Below are positions 47,564-56,167 of a stretch of DNA of 64,000 nucleotides, piece after piece. The stretch covers positions 5,084,001 to 5,148,000 of the forward strand of contig NZ_CP016438.1 of NCBI RefSeq assembly GCF_001685355.1, in the 5' to 3' direction. Numbering within the stretch: position 1 is the first letter of the stretch; the number at the start of each line of letters is the position of its first letter. Below the pieces are notes generated by a model. The model was not told the origin of the DNA. It saw only the letters and a list, made by a program, of their open reading frames with translations, and searched no databases. This DNA comes from Streptomyces lincolnensis. GTDB taxonomy: Bacteria > Actinomycetota > Actinomycetes > Streptomycetales > Streptomycetaceae. The translations under genes and the position numbers were made by a program.

Positions 47564-47594
47564 AAGCCCCGTAGGTCTCGGACCTACGGGGCTT
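47564..47594 (+). terminator. Terminator after tRNA-Leu
   Basis: A perfect 14-bp stem AAGCCCCGTAGGTC with its complement, a TCG loop and a short T run. Confidence 0.85.
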
Positions 47595-47680
47595 TCTCGT
47601 ATGTGCTGTTCGCCTCAGGTGAGGACAATCACATCGATGTTCCCCACCTGAGGCTCCCGCCGGGCTTCGCCGTCCGGCGG

Positions 47681-48334
47681 TTACGCGGCGAGGCGCTCCG
47701 TCAGCTCCTTGGCCTTGGCGGCGGCGTTCTGGAGAGCGCTCTCGCGGGAGGCCTCGAAGAGCGGGATCAGTTCGGACATCGCCGGGTTCTGCGGGGCGGA
47801 CGTGAGCTCCGGCACGATGAAGTCGACGTCCACAGCGAGCATGTCGGTGAAGATCGCCGTCAGGTAGTTCTGCACGTATTCGTAGCCCTCGCGCGGGGTG
47901 CCCGGCGCGTAGGAGCCGCCGCGGCTGGCGACCACGGTGACCGGGGTGCCCTTGATCTTCGAGTCCTCGGTCATGGCGGTGCGGCCGATGAGGATCACGT
48001 TGTCCAGCCACGCCTTCAGGGTGGACGGGATCGCGAAGTTGTACATCGGGGCGCCGATCAGCACCGCGTCCGCCTGCTCCAGCTCCTCGATCAGCCGCAC
48101 GCGTGCGTGGAAGGCGGCGGCCTGCTCGGGGCTGTGCGTCGCGGGATCGGAGAAGCCGGCGGTGTGGGCGTCGGCGCTGATGTGCGGCACCGGGTTCTTG
48201 GCGAGGTCGCGGTAGATCACCGTGCCCTCGGGGTGCTGCTCCTGCCAGGTCGTGCGGAAGGCGTCCGTCACGGTCCGGGACGCGGAGGCGTCGGTGGGGA
48301 ACACGGACGAGTCGATGTGCAGCAGCGTGGCCAT
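47681..48334 (-). CDS. azoR: FMN-dependent NADH-azoreductase / quinone reductase
   Basis: 217 residues, ATG with GGGAGA ahead. A flavodoxin-like fold: the FMN phosphate loop HIDSSVFPTDASASR, the conserved PMYNFAIPSTLKAWLDNV and the isoalloxazine-contact VVASRGGSYAPGTPREG. It reduces quinones and azo compounds by two-electron steps. It is divergent from an HxlR regulator that very probably controls it. Confidence 0.95.
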   Translation of the reverse strand: MATLLHIDSSVFPTDASASRTVTDAFRTTWQEQHPEGTVIYRDLAKNPVPHISADAHTAGFSDPATHSPEQAAAFHARVRLIEELEQADAVLIGAPMYNFAIPSTLKAWLDNVILIGRTAMTEDSKIKGTPVTVVASRGGSYAPGTPREGYEYVQNYLTAIFTDMLAVDVDFIVPELTSAPQNPAMSELIPLFEASRESALQNAAAKAKELTERLAA

Positions 48335-48401
48335 GGTTCTCCCAGGAGTGGTGGAGAGCGGGCCCGCGGGAGCCTTCGCCCGCAGGCTGAGGATTCGTAC
48401 T

Positions 48402-48422
48402 CGACTATGGATAACACAGTCG
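48402..48422. promoter_or_regulatory. Candidate HxlR operator between azoR and hxlR
   Basis: CGACT-N11-AGTCG inverted repeat centred between the two divergent genes, overlapping a TATGGAT/TAACAC AT-rich patch that could be the promoters. Assignment is by position only. Confidence 0.4.
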
Positions 48423-48467
48423 CTTACTTTTTTTCACCCCGTATCGCGGGAGCAGTACCCTGAGGGC

Positions 48468-48848
48468 ATGACGGTCGACGAGGGCATGCCGGTCGAGCAG
48501 CGCCACGACCCGGGGGCGTGCAAGCAGGTGGACCACGCCATCACGCGGGTGTTCCAGCTGCTCGGCAAGCGCTGGACCGGCCCGATCGTGTCCGTGCTGA
48601 CCAATGGGCCCGCGTACTTCGTCGACCTGCGTCGCGCCATCCCCGGCATCAGCGAACGGATGCTCTCCGACCGGCTCACCGAACTCGGGGCCGCGGGACT
48701 CGTGGTCCGCGAGGTCGACGAGGGGCCGCCGCTGCGGGTGTCGTACCGGCTGACGGAGTCGGGGGCGGCCCTGGACCCCGCGCTCAGGGAACTGGGGAAG
48801 TGGGCGAAGCGGTATCTGCCGGAGGGCGAGCGGCCGACAGGGTGCTGA
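48468..48848 (+). CDS. HxlR-family winged-helix regulator
   Basis: 126 residues from ATG 48468. The family segment CKQVDHAITRVFQLLGKRWT includes the N-terminal Cys used by quinone-sensing HxlR proteins; FVDLRRAIPGISERMLSDRL is the DNA-reading helix region. It probably represses azoR and responds to quinones or other electrophiles through that Cys (inferred from the QsrR/YodB type). Confidence 0.92.
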   Translation: MTVDEGMPVEQRHDPGACKQVDHAITRVFQLLGKRWTGPIVSVLTNGPAYFVDLRRAIPGISERMLSDRLTELGAAGLVVREVDEGPPLRVSYRLTESGAALDPALRELGKWAKRYLPEGERPTGC

Positions 48849-48905
48849 GCCGGGCTCGCGAGGCGTGCGGTCCTCCGCCGCTGCCTGCGGTTGCCTGCGG
48901 CGGCG

Positions 48906-48932
48906 TTTTCCACAGCTGTGGAGTTGTCCACA
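48906..48932. promoter_or_regulatory. DnaA-box-like pair after hxlR
   Basis: TTTTCCACA (48906–48914) and exact TTGTCCACA (48924–48932) lie around the palindrome TCCACAGCTGTGGA, in the 174-base gap before the DUF2252 gene. Confidence 0.5.
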
Positions 48933-49022
48933 GGGTCTGACGCGTTTCCGCCACCGGCTGTACGGTCGGCACGAGTTGATGTTCGTGCGTGAGCCGGTAC
49001 GTGTGCGGGGGAGGCGGTCGCT

Positions 49023-50483
49023 ATGACCGAGGTCGGTGCCAGGACGGTTGCTGGGGACGCGGTGCCCGCTCGGCAGGTCGTGGCGGGTGACGGCGGTGCC
49101 CGTCGGCTGCCGCCGGTCCGCGGGTTCGCGCAGTGGCCCGGGCAGGGAACACCCAAGGAGGAGGGCAAGGCGCTGCGGAACCAGGTCCCGCGCGCGGCGC
49201 ACGCCGCCCTCGACCTGGACATCTCCCGGCCCGACGCGGTCAGCGCCGTCGAGGAGTCCGGCCGCGGCCGGATCCCCGGGCTCACGCCGATACGCGTCGG
49301 CCGGATGGCGGCCACACCCTTCGCCTTCCTGCGCGGAACGGCCGGCCTCATGGCCTACGACCTCGCGCGCACCCCCATGACGAGGATCCGCGCCCAGATC
49401 TGCGGCGACGCCCACGCGGCCAACTTCGGTCTGTACGGCGACGCCCGCGGCGGCCTGGTCATCGACCTCAACGACTTCGACGAGACGGTGCTCGGCCCCT
49501 GGGAGTGGGACCTCAAGCGGCTCGCCGCCTCGCTCGTGCTGGCCGGCCGTGAGGCGGGCGCCGACGAGGACCGCTGCCGCAAGGCGGCGGGCGACGCGGC
49601 GGGCGCCTACCGCCGCACCATGCGGCTGCTGGCCAAGCTCCCGGTCCTGGACGCGTGGAACGCCATCGCGGACGAGGAACTCGTCTCCCACACCGACGCC
49701 CACGACCTGGTCGGCACCCTGGAGCGGGTCTCCGAGAAGGCGCGGGCCAACACCAGCGGCCGCTTCGCGGCGAAGTCGACCGAGCCGACCGAGGACGGCG
49801 GGCGCCGCTTCGTCGACGCCCCGCCGGTGCTGCGCCGCGTCCCGGACGCCGAGGCCACCGTGGTGGCGGCCGCCCTGGAGGAGTACGTCGGCACGCTCTC
49901 CGAGGACCGCCTCCCCCTCCTGGCCCGGCACGCGGTGCACGACGTGGCCTTCCGTGTCGTCGGCACCGGCAGCGTCGGCACCCGGTCCTACGTCGTGCTG
50001 CTCCTGGACCACCGGGGCGAGTCCCTCGTCCTCCAGGTCAAGGAGGTCCGTCCCTCGGCGCTGGTGCCGCATCTGGTGAGCGCCGGCTTCGAGGCGCCCG
50101 AGGCGGCGCACGAAGGGCGGCGCGTGGTGATGGGGCAGAAGCGCATGCAGGTGGTCAGCGACATCCTGCTGGGCTGGACGACGGTCGACGGACGCCCCTT
50201 CCAGGTACGCCAGTTCCGCAACCGCAAGGGCAGCGTCGACCCAGCCGCCCTGGCCGCCGACCAGATCGACGACTACGGCCGGATGACCGGCGCGCTCCTG
50301 GCCCGCGCCCACGCCCACAGCGCCGACCCGCGCCTGATCGCCGGCTACTGCGGCAAGAGCGAGGAACTGGACGAGGCCGTCGCCGCGTTCGCCGTCGCCT
50401 ACGCCGACCGCACCGAGGCGGATCACGCGGAACTGGTGGCGGGCGTGCGGTCGGGGCGGATCGCGGCCGAGCTGGGGGTGTGA
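49023..50483 (+). CDS. DUF2252 family protein
   Basis: 486 residues, ATG with GGGGGAGG ahead. The family segments ICGDAHAANFGLYGDARG and VIDLNDFDETVLGPWEWDL resemble a kinase/phosphotransferase-type active site (H-x-x-N-F and D-x-N-D-F-D). TPIRVGRMAATPFAFLRG is the conserved N-terminal part. DUF2252 is related to aminoglycoside-phosphotransferase-like folds, but no substrate is established. Cytoplasmic; apparently monocistronic. Confidence 0.9.
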   Translation: MTEVGARTVAGDAVPARQVVAGDGGARRLPPVRGFAQWPGQGTPKEEGKALRNQVPRAAHAALDLDISRPDAVSAVEESGRGRIPGLTPIRVGRMAATPFAFLRGTAGLMAYDLARTPMTRIRAQICGDAHAANFGLYGDARGGLVIDLNDFDETVLGPWEWDLKRLAASLVLAGREAGADEDRCRKAAGDAAGAYRRTMRLLAKLPVLDAWNAIADEELVSHTDAHDLVGTLERVSEKARANTSGRFAAKSTEPTEDGGRRFVDAPPVLRRVPDAEATVVAAALEEYVGTLSEDRLPLLARHAVHDVAFRVVGTGSVGTRSYVVLLLDHRGESLVLQVKEVRPSALVPHLVSAGFEAPEAAHEGRRVVMGQKRMQVVSDILLGWTTVDGRPFQVRQFRNRKGSVDPAALAADQIDDYGRMTGALLARAHAHSADPRLIAGYCGKSEELDEAVAAFAVAYADRTEADHAELVAGVRSGRIAAELGV

Positions 50484-50563
50484 GAACGCTGGGAGCGCTG
50501 GACGGCCGGGGGTGACCGGGCGGTGCCGGAGGTTCCCGGCCGGGTGTGGCCTACGCTGGTCGG

Positions 50564-51406
50564 GTGACGACGCCGGAAGCTGAGCAAGGTGGTGTCCCCG
50601 GTGAGGACCGGGCGACGCCCGAGGGGGCTGCGCCCCGGCCCGAGGAGCGGCTGGAGCGGGCCGTACGGGCCGCCGAGCAGGCGCTGATCGAGTACGAGAT
50701 CGCCGTCGAGACCTTCCGTATCGAGGTGGAGAACTTCTCGCGGCTGCACCACCAGAAGCTCGGCCCGATGTACACCCGGCTCGACGAGCTGGACGCGCTG
50801 ATCGCCGAGGCACGGGCGGCCCGCAGCGGTGACCCCGAGGACCGGCGCAAGGCCGACGAGGCGCGGGCCCGGGTCATGCCGATGCCCGGGGTCGAGGAGC
50901 TGTTCGGCGGCTGGATGGACGGCCAGGGGCTGTTCCCGGAGGCCGAGGCGATGCTCACCGAGCAGCCGGTGCAGCCTCCGCAGCGGGTGCGGCCCAGCGA
51001 CGAGGCCCGCAAGCTCTACCGCGAGCTGGCCCGCAAGGCCCACCCCGACCTGGCGCAGGAAGAAGGCGAGCGGAGCCGGCGCGAGGAGTTCATCACCCGG
51101 GTCAACGCCGCCTACGCCCGGGGCGACGAGCTACTCCTGCGGGAACTGGCCGAGGAGTGGGCCGCCGGGCCGAAGCCGCCCGAGCAGGGGCCGACGCCCA
51201 GTGACGAGCTCTACGCCCGCCTGGAGTGGCTCGCCCAGCGCAAGGAACTGCTCGCCGTGGTCGCGCGGGAGCTGGAGGAGGGCGCGATCGGCTCCATGCT
51301 GCGGATGGCTCCGGACGACCCGGACGCCCTGCTGGAGGAGATCGCCGAGAAGCTTCTGGCGGACGTCGCCGTGCGCGAGGCCGAGCTGGCGGAGCTGCTC
51401 GGCTAG
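50564..51406 (+). CDS. J-domain-like coiled-coil protein
   Basis: 280 residues from GTG 50564. A helical N-terminal part with heptads (AAEQALIEYEIAVETFRIEV) precedes a J-domain-like segment KLYRELARKAHPDLAQEEG with the HPD tripeptide, followed by NAAYARGDELLLRELAEEW. A C-terminal helical domain follows. It lacks the G/F and zinc regions of DnaJ. It could stimulate a DnaK ATPase on a special client. Confidence 0.8.
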   Translation: MTTPEAEQGGVPGEDRATPEGAAPRPEERLERAVRAAEQALIEYEIAVETFRIEVENFSRLHHQKLGPMYTRLDELDALIAEARAARSGDPEDRRKADEARARVMPMPGVEELFGGWMDGQGLFPEAEAMLTEQPVQPPQRVRPSDEARKLYRELARKAHPDLAQEEGERSRREEFITRVNAAYARGDELLLRELAEEWAAGPKPPEQGPTPSDELYARLEWLAQRKELLAVVARELEEGAIGSMLRMAPDDPDALLEEIAEKLLADVAVREAELAELLG

Positions 51407-51469
51407 GCGGTGTCCGGACGGACCCCGGTGCCCGTCCGTGCGGACGGCGGTGTCGGGTAGCGTCGGGGC

Positions 51470-51817
51470 ATGGATTTCGGAGCTGGTGTGCCCACGGTCG
51501 AGGTCACGGACCTCAAGGACGGCGACTTCCTGCTGGACGTCCGCGAGGACGACGAGTGGCGGGCGGGTCACGCCGAAGGGGCGCTGCACATCCCCATCAG
51601 TGAGTTCGTTGCCCGGTACGGCGAGTTGACCGAGGCGGCGCCGCAGGACGGGCGGGTCCATGTGATCTGCCGCTCCGGCGGGCGCTCGGCCCAGGTCGCG
51701 ATGTACCTCGTCCAGCAGGGCGTCGACGCGGTGAACGTGGACGGCGGGATGCAGGTGTGGGCCGCGGCGGGGCGGTCCGTGGTGACCGACGAGGGGCAGC
51801 AGGGGTTCGTTCTGTAG
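51470..51817 (+). CDS. Rhodanese-like sulfurtransferase
   Basis: 115 residues, a single rhodanese domain. The catalytic Cys67 lies in CRSGGRSAQVAMYLVQQG, with the loop CRSGGRS typical of thiosulfate/thiol sulfurtransferases. LLDVREDDEWRAGHAEGALH is the N-terminal CH2-type motif. 63 bases after the J-like gene, convergent with the acyl-CoA dehydrogenase (7-base gap). Confidence 0.93.
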   Translation: MDFGAGVPTVEVTDLKDGDFLLDVREDDEWRAGHAEGALHIPISEFVARYGELTEAAPQDGRVHVICRSGGRSAQVAMYLVQQGVDAVNVDGGMQVWAAAGRSVVTDEGQQGFVL

Positions 51818-51824
51818 ACGCGCC

Positions 51825-52958
51825 TCACGCCAGGGGGTGGGCCGCCAGCAGGTCGCCCAGGGCCTCCTCGTGGGCCGCGGCCGGACCGAGTGACAGCTCC
51901 AGATGCTTGGCCCAGGCGTGATAGCGGTGCAGGGGGTAGTCGACGTCGGCACCGAAGCCGCCGTGCAGGTGCTGGGCGGTCTGCACGACCCTCCGCACCC
52001 CCTCGCCGGCCCAGATCTTGGCGACGGCCACGTCACCGGAGGCGGGGAGGGTGCCCGGTGCTCCCGAGGCGATCCGCCACGCGGCCTGCCAGAGCGTGGC
52101 CTCCATGGCCCGCAGGTCGATGAAGCGGTCGGCGGCCTGCATGGCGACGGCCTGGAAGGTGGCGACCGGGAACCCGAACTGCTCCCGCTTGCCGGTGTAC
52201 TCGCTCGTCATCCGCAGGACCCGCTCGCCCAGACCGAGAGCCAGCGCGCACGTCCCGGTGGTCAGCAGATCGCGCAGCCACTCCCACGCGCCCTCGGCCT
52301 CGACGACGTCCCGGGCGGCGAGCCGGGCCGAGTCCAGGCGCAGTTCGGCGAGCCGCTCGCCGGTGGTGGAGATCTGCTCGGCGAGCGCGACGCCCTCGTG
52401 GCGGCGGGGAACGGCCGCGAGGACGGTCAGATCGGCGGGCGTGCGGGCGGGGACGAGGACGACGTCGGCGCCGTAGGCCCACGGCACCGCCGTCTGCACG
52501 CCGTCCAGGATCCACGCGTCTGCCTCCCGGCGTGCGGTCACGGCGAGCTCGGCCGGGTCGTGGCCGGTGCGGCCGTTCGCGGCGACCGTGAGGACGACCT
52601 CGCCGCGACCGGCCGCGGGCAGCAGGGCGGACCTCAGCTCCGGGCCGCCGTGGGCCTGTACGGCGGCCATGGCCGCGCTGTGCTCCAGCAGCGGTACCCG
52701 GGCCAGGACCTTCGCCGCCTCGCGCAGCACCAGGCACAGGGCGATGGCGTCGAGGCCCGCGCCACCGTGCTCGGGGGCCGCGAGCAGGCTCAGCAGATCC
52801 GCGTCGGACAGCCTGGCCCACAGCGCGCGGTCGAAGTCCTCGGCGACGGCACCCGCCGTGAGGGACGGGCTGGGCACCGCGTCCGGCGCGACCCCGGCGA
52901 ACACCCCCCGTGCCGCTTCGGCCGCCGCCTGCTGCTCCTCGCTGAAGGTGAAGTCCAC
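51825..52958 (-). CDS. Acyl-CoA dehydrogenase
   Basis: 377 residues, GTG with GGGAGG ahead. The N-terminal helical domain begins MDFTFSEEQQAAAEAARGVF. The C-terminal flavin half contains FQAVAMQAADRFIDLRAME and HLHGGFGADVDYPLHRYHAW. The exact catalytic Glu is hard to place, as in FadE subfamilies that act on unusual or steroid acyl-CoAs. Upstream lie a KstR-type palindrome and the shared ACCGAACRATCGGY operator. Confidence 0.92.
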   Translation of the reverse strand: MDFTFSEEQQAAAEAARGVFAGVAPDAVPSPSLTAGAVAEDFDRALWARLSDADLLSLLAAPEHGGAGLDAIALCLVLREAAKVLARVPLLEHSAAMAAVQAHGGPELRSALLPAAGRGEVVLTVAANGRTGHDPAELAVTARREADAWILDGVQTAVPWAYGADVVLVPARTPADLTVLAAVPRRHEGVALAEQISTTGERLAELRLDSARLAARDVVEAEGAWEWLRDLLTTGTCALALGLGERVLRMTSEYTGKREQFGFPVATFQAVAMQAADRFIDLRAMEATLWQAAWRIASGAPGTLPASGDVAVAKIWAGEGVRRVVQTAQHLHGGFGADVDYPLHRYHAWAKHLELSLGPAAAHEEALGDLLAAHPLA

Positions 52959-53018
52959 GGTCCAGTCCTCCCGGCGGATTCGCTGATCTGACCGTCCTGA
53001 TCTGACGGGCCGTCAAGA

Positions 53019-53032
53019 TAGAACAGGTTCTA
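53019..53032. promoter_or_regulatory. KstR-type palindrome
   Basis: TAGAACAGGTTCTA fits TNNAACNNGTTNNA, the motif of the TetR repressor KstR (sterol/lipid catabolism in mycobacteria and rhodococci). It lies 61 bases ahead of the acyl-CoA dehydrogenase start. No kstR gene is in the window. Confidence 0.55.
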
Positions 53033-53088
53033 GAAGAAGGGAACGACTCTCGGGGGACCGCACCGACGGGCTCGGGGGCGGTGCGCCT

Positions 53089-53102
53089 GCCGATCGTTCG
53101 GT
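53089..53102. promoter_or_regulatory. Shared operator, copy 1 (acyl-CoA dehydrogenase)
   Basis: GCCGATCGTTCGGT; read on the minus strand it is ACCGAACGATCGGC, 13 of 14 identical to copy 2. Confidence 0.6.
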
Positions 53103-53406
53103 TCACCGGCTTCGATGCGGACGGCGCCGTAGGGTGTCAACCGCTGTGAACGGCCCGTGGGCCTGCCCGGACGTGGTGATGGCCACGTCGAGACGGGGCC
53201 GGAGGGGGCTGTGCCGGGCGGGCCTGCGTGAGTACCGTTCCGTGCGGGCGTCGTGGATGTCGCGTGAAGTCGGAGCGACGGCCGCGGTGGCCGCGGGCGA
53301 TACCGGACGCCACGGGCGAAGCTGGGCACCACCGGCGAACGGCAGGGTGGTCGGGCGGTCCGGCGGCCGGGAAGAGGCCGGGATCGCGATCGGGAGACGG
53401 GGCGGA

Positions 53407-54174
53407 ATGGACGCGTACGACGGAGGCTCGAAGGCCCCGCCGGGGCCGGACGAGCCGGGCGCGGCGCCCCCTTCGCCCCTGGCCGAGGGCCGTACCGGAG
53501 TAGCCGGTCTCTCGCTTCCGTACCAGATAGGTGTCGCCGTGGCCCTCGCGGTCGTCGCGGTCCTGGTGTGTGTGCAGGTGGGGATGGTGTTCCTGCATGT
53601 GGCGCCGTCGAACACGGTGACGAAGCAGCACGGCGGGGCGATCGACGACTGGATCTACCCGGAGTTCGAGCAGAACTGGAAGCTCTTCGCGCCGAACCCC
53701 TTGCAGCAGAACATCGCGGTCCAGGTCCGGGCGCAGGTCGCCACCGGGGACGGCGGGACGCGGACCACCGGCTGGTACGACCTGTCCGCCCAGGACGGCC
53801 GGGCCATCGACGGCAATCTGCTGCCGAGCCACACTCAGCAGAACGAGCTGCGGCGGGCCTGGGACTTCTTCGTCGCCACGCACGACGGCCAGAACCGCCC
53901 GGTGGGCCTGCGCGGCTCCCTGTCGGAGACGTATCTGCGCCGCATCGTGACCCTGCGCCTGGAACGCGATGACGTGGCCGGCAAGGGCGGTGCCGTCGAG
54001 CTCGTGCAGATCCGCTCGCGCACGACCAACGTGAAGCCGCCGAAGTGGAGCGACGAGACGGTCTCCGACCGGCCGGTCTACCGGGTGCTGCCCTGGTGGT
54101 CGCTGCCGAAGAACTCCGAGAGCACGGTGGCCACGGCCGCCGGGGCGGACCGGGCCGCGGGGAGCGCGCAGTGA
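53407..54174 (+). CDS. DUF5819 family membrane protein
   Basis: 255 residues from ATG 53407; the frame is open 91 codons upstream, through the regulatory region, so this start is preferred. A disordered N-terminus, one membrane helix (about 44–66, IGVAVALAVVAVLVCVQVGMVF) and an extracytoplasmic domain with WIYPEFEQNWKLFAPNPL. Its stop overlaps the HTTM start (GTGA). Such pairs recur in Streptomyces; the function of neither partner is established. Confidence 0.85.
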   Translation: MDAYDGGSKAPPGPDEPGAAPPSPLAEGRTGVAGLSLPYQIGVAVALAVVAVLVCVQVGMVFLHVAPSNTVTKQHGGAIDDWIYPEFEQNWKLFAPNPLQQNIAVQVRAQVATGDGGTRTTGWYDLSAQDGRAIDGNLLPSHTQQNELRRAWDFFVATHDGQNRPVGLRGSLSETYLRRIVTLRLERDDVAGKGGAVELVQIRSRTTNVKPPKWSDETVSDRPVYRVLPWWSLPKNSESTVATAAGADRAAGSAQ

Positions 54175-55385
54175 ACCGATTCTCCCTGTGCGTCTCCGGC
54201 GTCATCGCCCGTGTCACCGAGGCCGCCCTCGGCCCGTACCAGACCGCTGTCATCCGGATCGGCTTCAGCGCGACCTGGCTGCTGTTCCTGCTGCGCGAGT
54301 TCCCCCACCGCCAGGAGATGTACGGCCCCGACGGCCCCTGGAGCTGGGGACTCGCCGAGCAGCTGATCTCGACGAACGGCGCCTTCACGGCCCTGATGTG
54401 GTCCGACGGCCGCCTCTGGTTCGAATGTGTGTACGTGCTGGCCGTCCTGGCGAGCGTCCTGCTGCTGCTGGGCTGGCGCACCCGCACCATGACCGTGCTC
54501 TTCATGGTCGGGGTGCTCTCGCTCCAGAACCGCAGCATCTTCATGGGCGACGGCGGCGACAACGTCCTGCACCTGATGGGCATCTACCTCGTCTTCACGC
54601 GCTGCGGCCAGGTGTGGTCGCTGGACGCGCGGCGGGCCCGGCGCGCGCAGGCGGCACGGGCGCGCGGGGAGCGGGTGGTGGACCGGGCCGGTCCCGTCCT
54701 GTGGGGCGTGCTGGGTCTGGCGCTGGTCGCGGTGACCCTGGCCGGCCGGCTGTTCGAGGGCGACCGGTTCATCCCGCTGCTGCTGTGGGTCGTATGGCTC
54801 GCGCAGGCCCTGTGGTGGGCCGTCGGGCGGTTCGGCCGGTCGCGCGAGCCGCGGATCCTGCTCGATGTCGTCGGCAACATCGTCCACAACGGCGCGCTGC
54901 TCGTGATCATGGCCGAGGCGTGTCTGATCTACGCGACGGCCGGCTGGTACAAGATCCAGGGCACCCGCTGGCAGGACGGCACCGCCGTCTACTACCCCCT
55001 CCACCTCGACTACTTCTCGCCCTGGCCCGCCCTCGCCGACCTGCTGTCGGCCAGCGGCACGATGGTGCTCCTGGTGACCTACGGCACCGTGGCCGTGCAG
55101 GTCGCCTTCCCCTTCACGCTGTTCAACCGGCGGGTGAAGAACGTCCTGCTGGCGGCCATGATCACCGAGCACGCCGTGATCGCCGTGGTCCTCGGGCTGC
55201 CGTTCTTCTCGCTCGCGATGATCGCAACCGACGCGGTCTTCCTGCCGACGTCGTTCCTGCGCCGGCTCGGCGGCCGGGCGGAACGCGCGTGGGGGCGGCT
55301 GACCGCGCGTGTGCGCCGTGCTCCCGAGCCCGCGCCGCCGGTCCCGGAGGGCGCGAAGGACGCGCACGTGGGCCACACGGCATGA
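54171..55385 (+). CDS. HTTM-domain multi-pass membrane protein
   Basis: 404 residues from GTG 54171. About eight to ten membrane helices. The HTTM signature region runs from GLAEQLISTNGAFTAL and LGWRTRTMTVLFMVGVLSLQ to YATAGWYKIQGTRWQDGTAVYYPL. HTTM is related to the integral part of vitamin K-dependent gamma-carboxylase; the actinobacterial versions have no known activity. Coupled to DUF5819, which may be its exported partner. Confidence 0.88.
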   Translation: MNRFSLCVSGVIARVTEAALGPYQTAVIRIGFSATWLLFLLREFPHRQEMYGPDGPWSWGLAEQLISTNGAFTALMWSDGRLWFECVYVLAVLASVLLLLGWRTRTMTVLFMVGVLSLQNRSIFMGDGGDNVLHLMGIYLVFTRCGQVWSLDARRARRAQAARARGERVVDRAGPVLWGVLGLALVAVTLAGRLFEGDRFIPLLLWVVWLAQALWWAVGRFGRSREPRILLDVVGNIVHNGALLVIMAEACLIYATAGWYKIQGTRWQDGTAVYYPLHLDYFSPWPALADLLSASGTMVLLVTYGTVAVQVAFPFTLFNRRVKNVLLAAMITEHAVIAVVLGLPFFSLAMIATDAVFLPTSFLRRLGGRAERAWGRLTARVRRAPEPAPPVPEGAKDAHVGHTA

Positions 55386-55401
55386 CCGTAGGCTGCACGG
55401 C

Positions 55402-56142
55402 ATGAGCGACCCCCTGAGCGCCTGGCACCGGCTCGCCGGCGGCTGCGTCCTGCTCGACGGCTTCCACGCCCTCAAGCACGCGGTGCGCTTCGGCGCCGAG
55501 GTCCCGGTGGCGGTGACCGCCGACCGCGCCGCCGCGCTGGCCCTCGCCGACGAACTGGCACCGGACGTACGGGAGACGCTGGACGCGCTGCTGACCGAGG
55601 TGCCGGAGACGGCGTACGCCTCCCTGGTGCCGCGCCCGCATCCCACGGCGGTGGCCGCCCTGGCCGTACGGCCGTCCCGCGAGGCCGGTCTGCGGACGCT
55701 GGAGCGCAGGCCCCGCGGCGCCCCGGTCGTGGTCCTCGACAACCCGCGCAACCTCGGGAACGCGGGCGCCGTGATCCGGCTGGCCGCCGGGTTCGGCGCG
55801 ACCGGAGTCGTGACCACCGGCACGCTGGATCCCTGGCACCCCACGGTCGTGCGCGGTGGCGCGGGCCTGCACTTCGCGACCGTCGTGGAACGGCTGGCCG
55901 TCGACGAGCTGCCCGCCGGGCCGCTGTTCGCCCTCGACCCGGAGGGCGATGACATCCGGGGCGTCAAGCTCCCGGACGACGCCGTCCTCGCCTTCGGCTC
56001 CGAGCGCAGCGGGCTGTCCGCCGAACTGCGCGCGCGGACCGACCACCTGGTGGCGCTGCCGATGCGCCCCCAGGTCTCCAGCTACAACCTGGCGACGAGC
56101 GTGGCGATGACGCTGTACCACTGGAGCGCCGCCGGGTTCTGA
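55402..56142 (+). CDS. SpoU/TrmH-family RNA 2'-O-methyltransferase
   Basis: 246 residues from ATG 55402. The three SPOUT motifs are present: VLDNPRNLGNAGAVIRLAAG, AFGSERSGLSAEL and RPQVSSYNLATSVAMTLY. It lacks the ~70-residue N-terminal substrate-binding domain of 23S rRNA MTases in conventional form, though ~90 residues precede motif 1. The modified RNA position cannot be told. The N-terminus is close behind the HTTM gene (16 bases). Confidence 0.92.
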   Translation: MSDPLSAWHRLAGGCVLLDGFHALKHAVRFGAEVPVAVTADRAAALALADELAPDVRETLDALLTEVPETAYASLVPRPHPTAVAALAVRPSREAGLRTLERRPRGAPVVVLDNPRNLGNAGAVIRLAAGFGATGVVTTGTLDPWHPTVVRGGAGLHFATVVERLAVDELPAGPLFALDPEGDDIRGVKLPDDAVLAFGSERSGLSAELRARTDHLVALPMRPQVSSYNLATSVAMTLYHWSAAGF

Positions 56143-56167
56143 GAGCGGGCGGGCAGGCGCGTGAGTG

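Larger units (their letters stand above)
52959..53406. other. Divergent control region, acyl-CoA dehydrogenase / DUF5819
   Basis: 448 bases without a supported gene. In order: a 10-bp direct repeat CTGATCTGAC (52983, 52997), the palindrome TGACGGGCCGTCA (53003–53015), TAGAACAGGTTCTA (53019–53032) and GCCGATCGTTCGGT (53089–53102). On the minus strand TTGACG (53016–53011) and TTGACA (53140–53135) are possible -35 elements. Confidence 0.6.
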
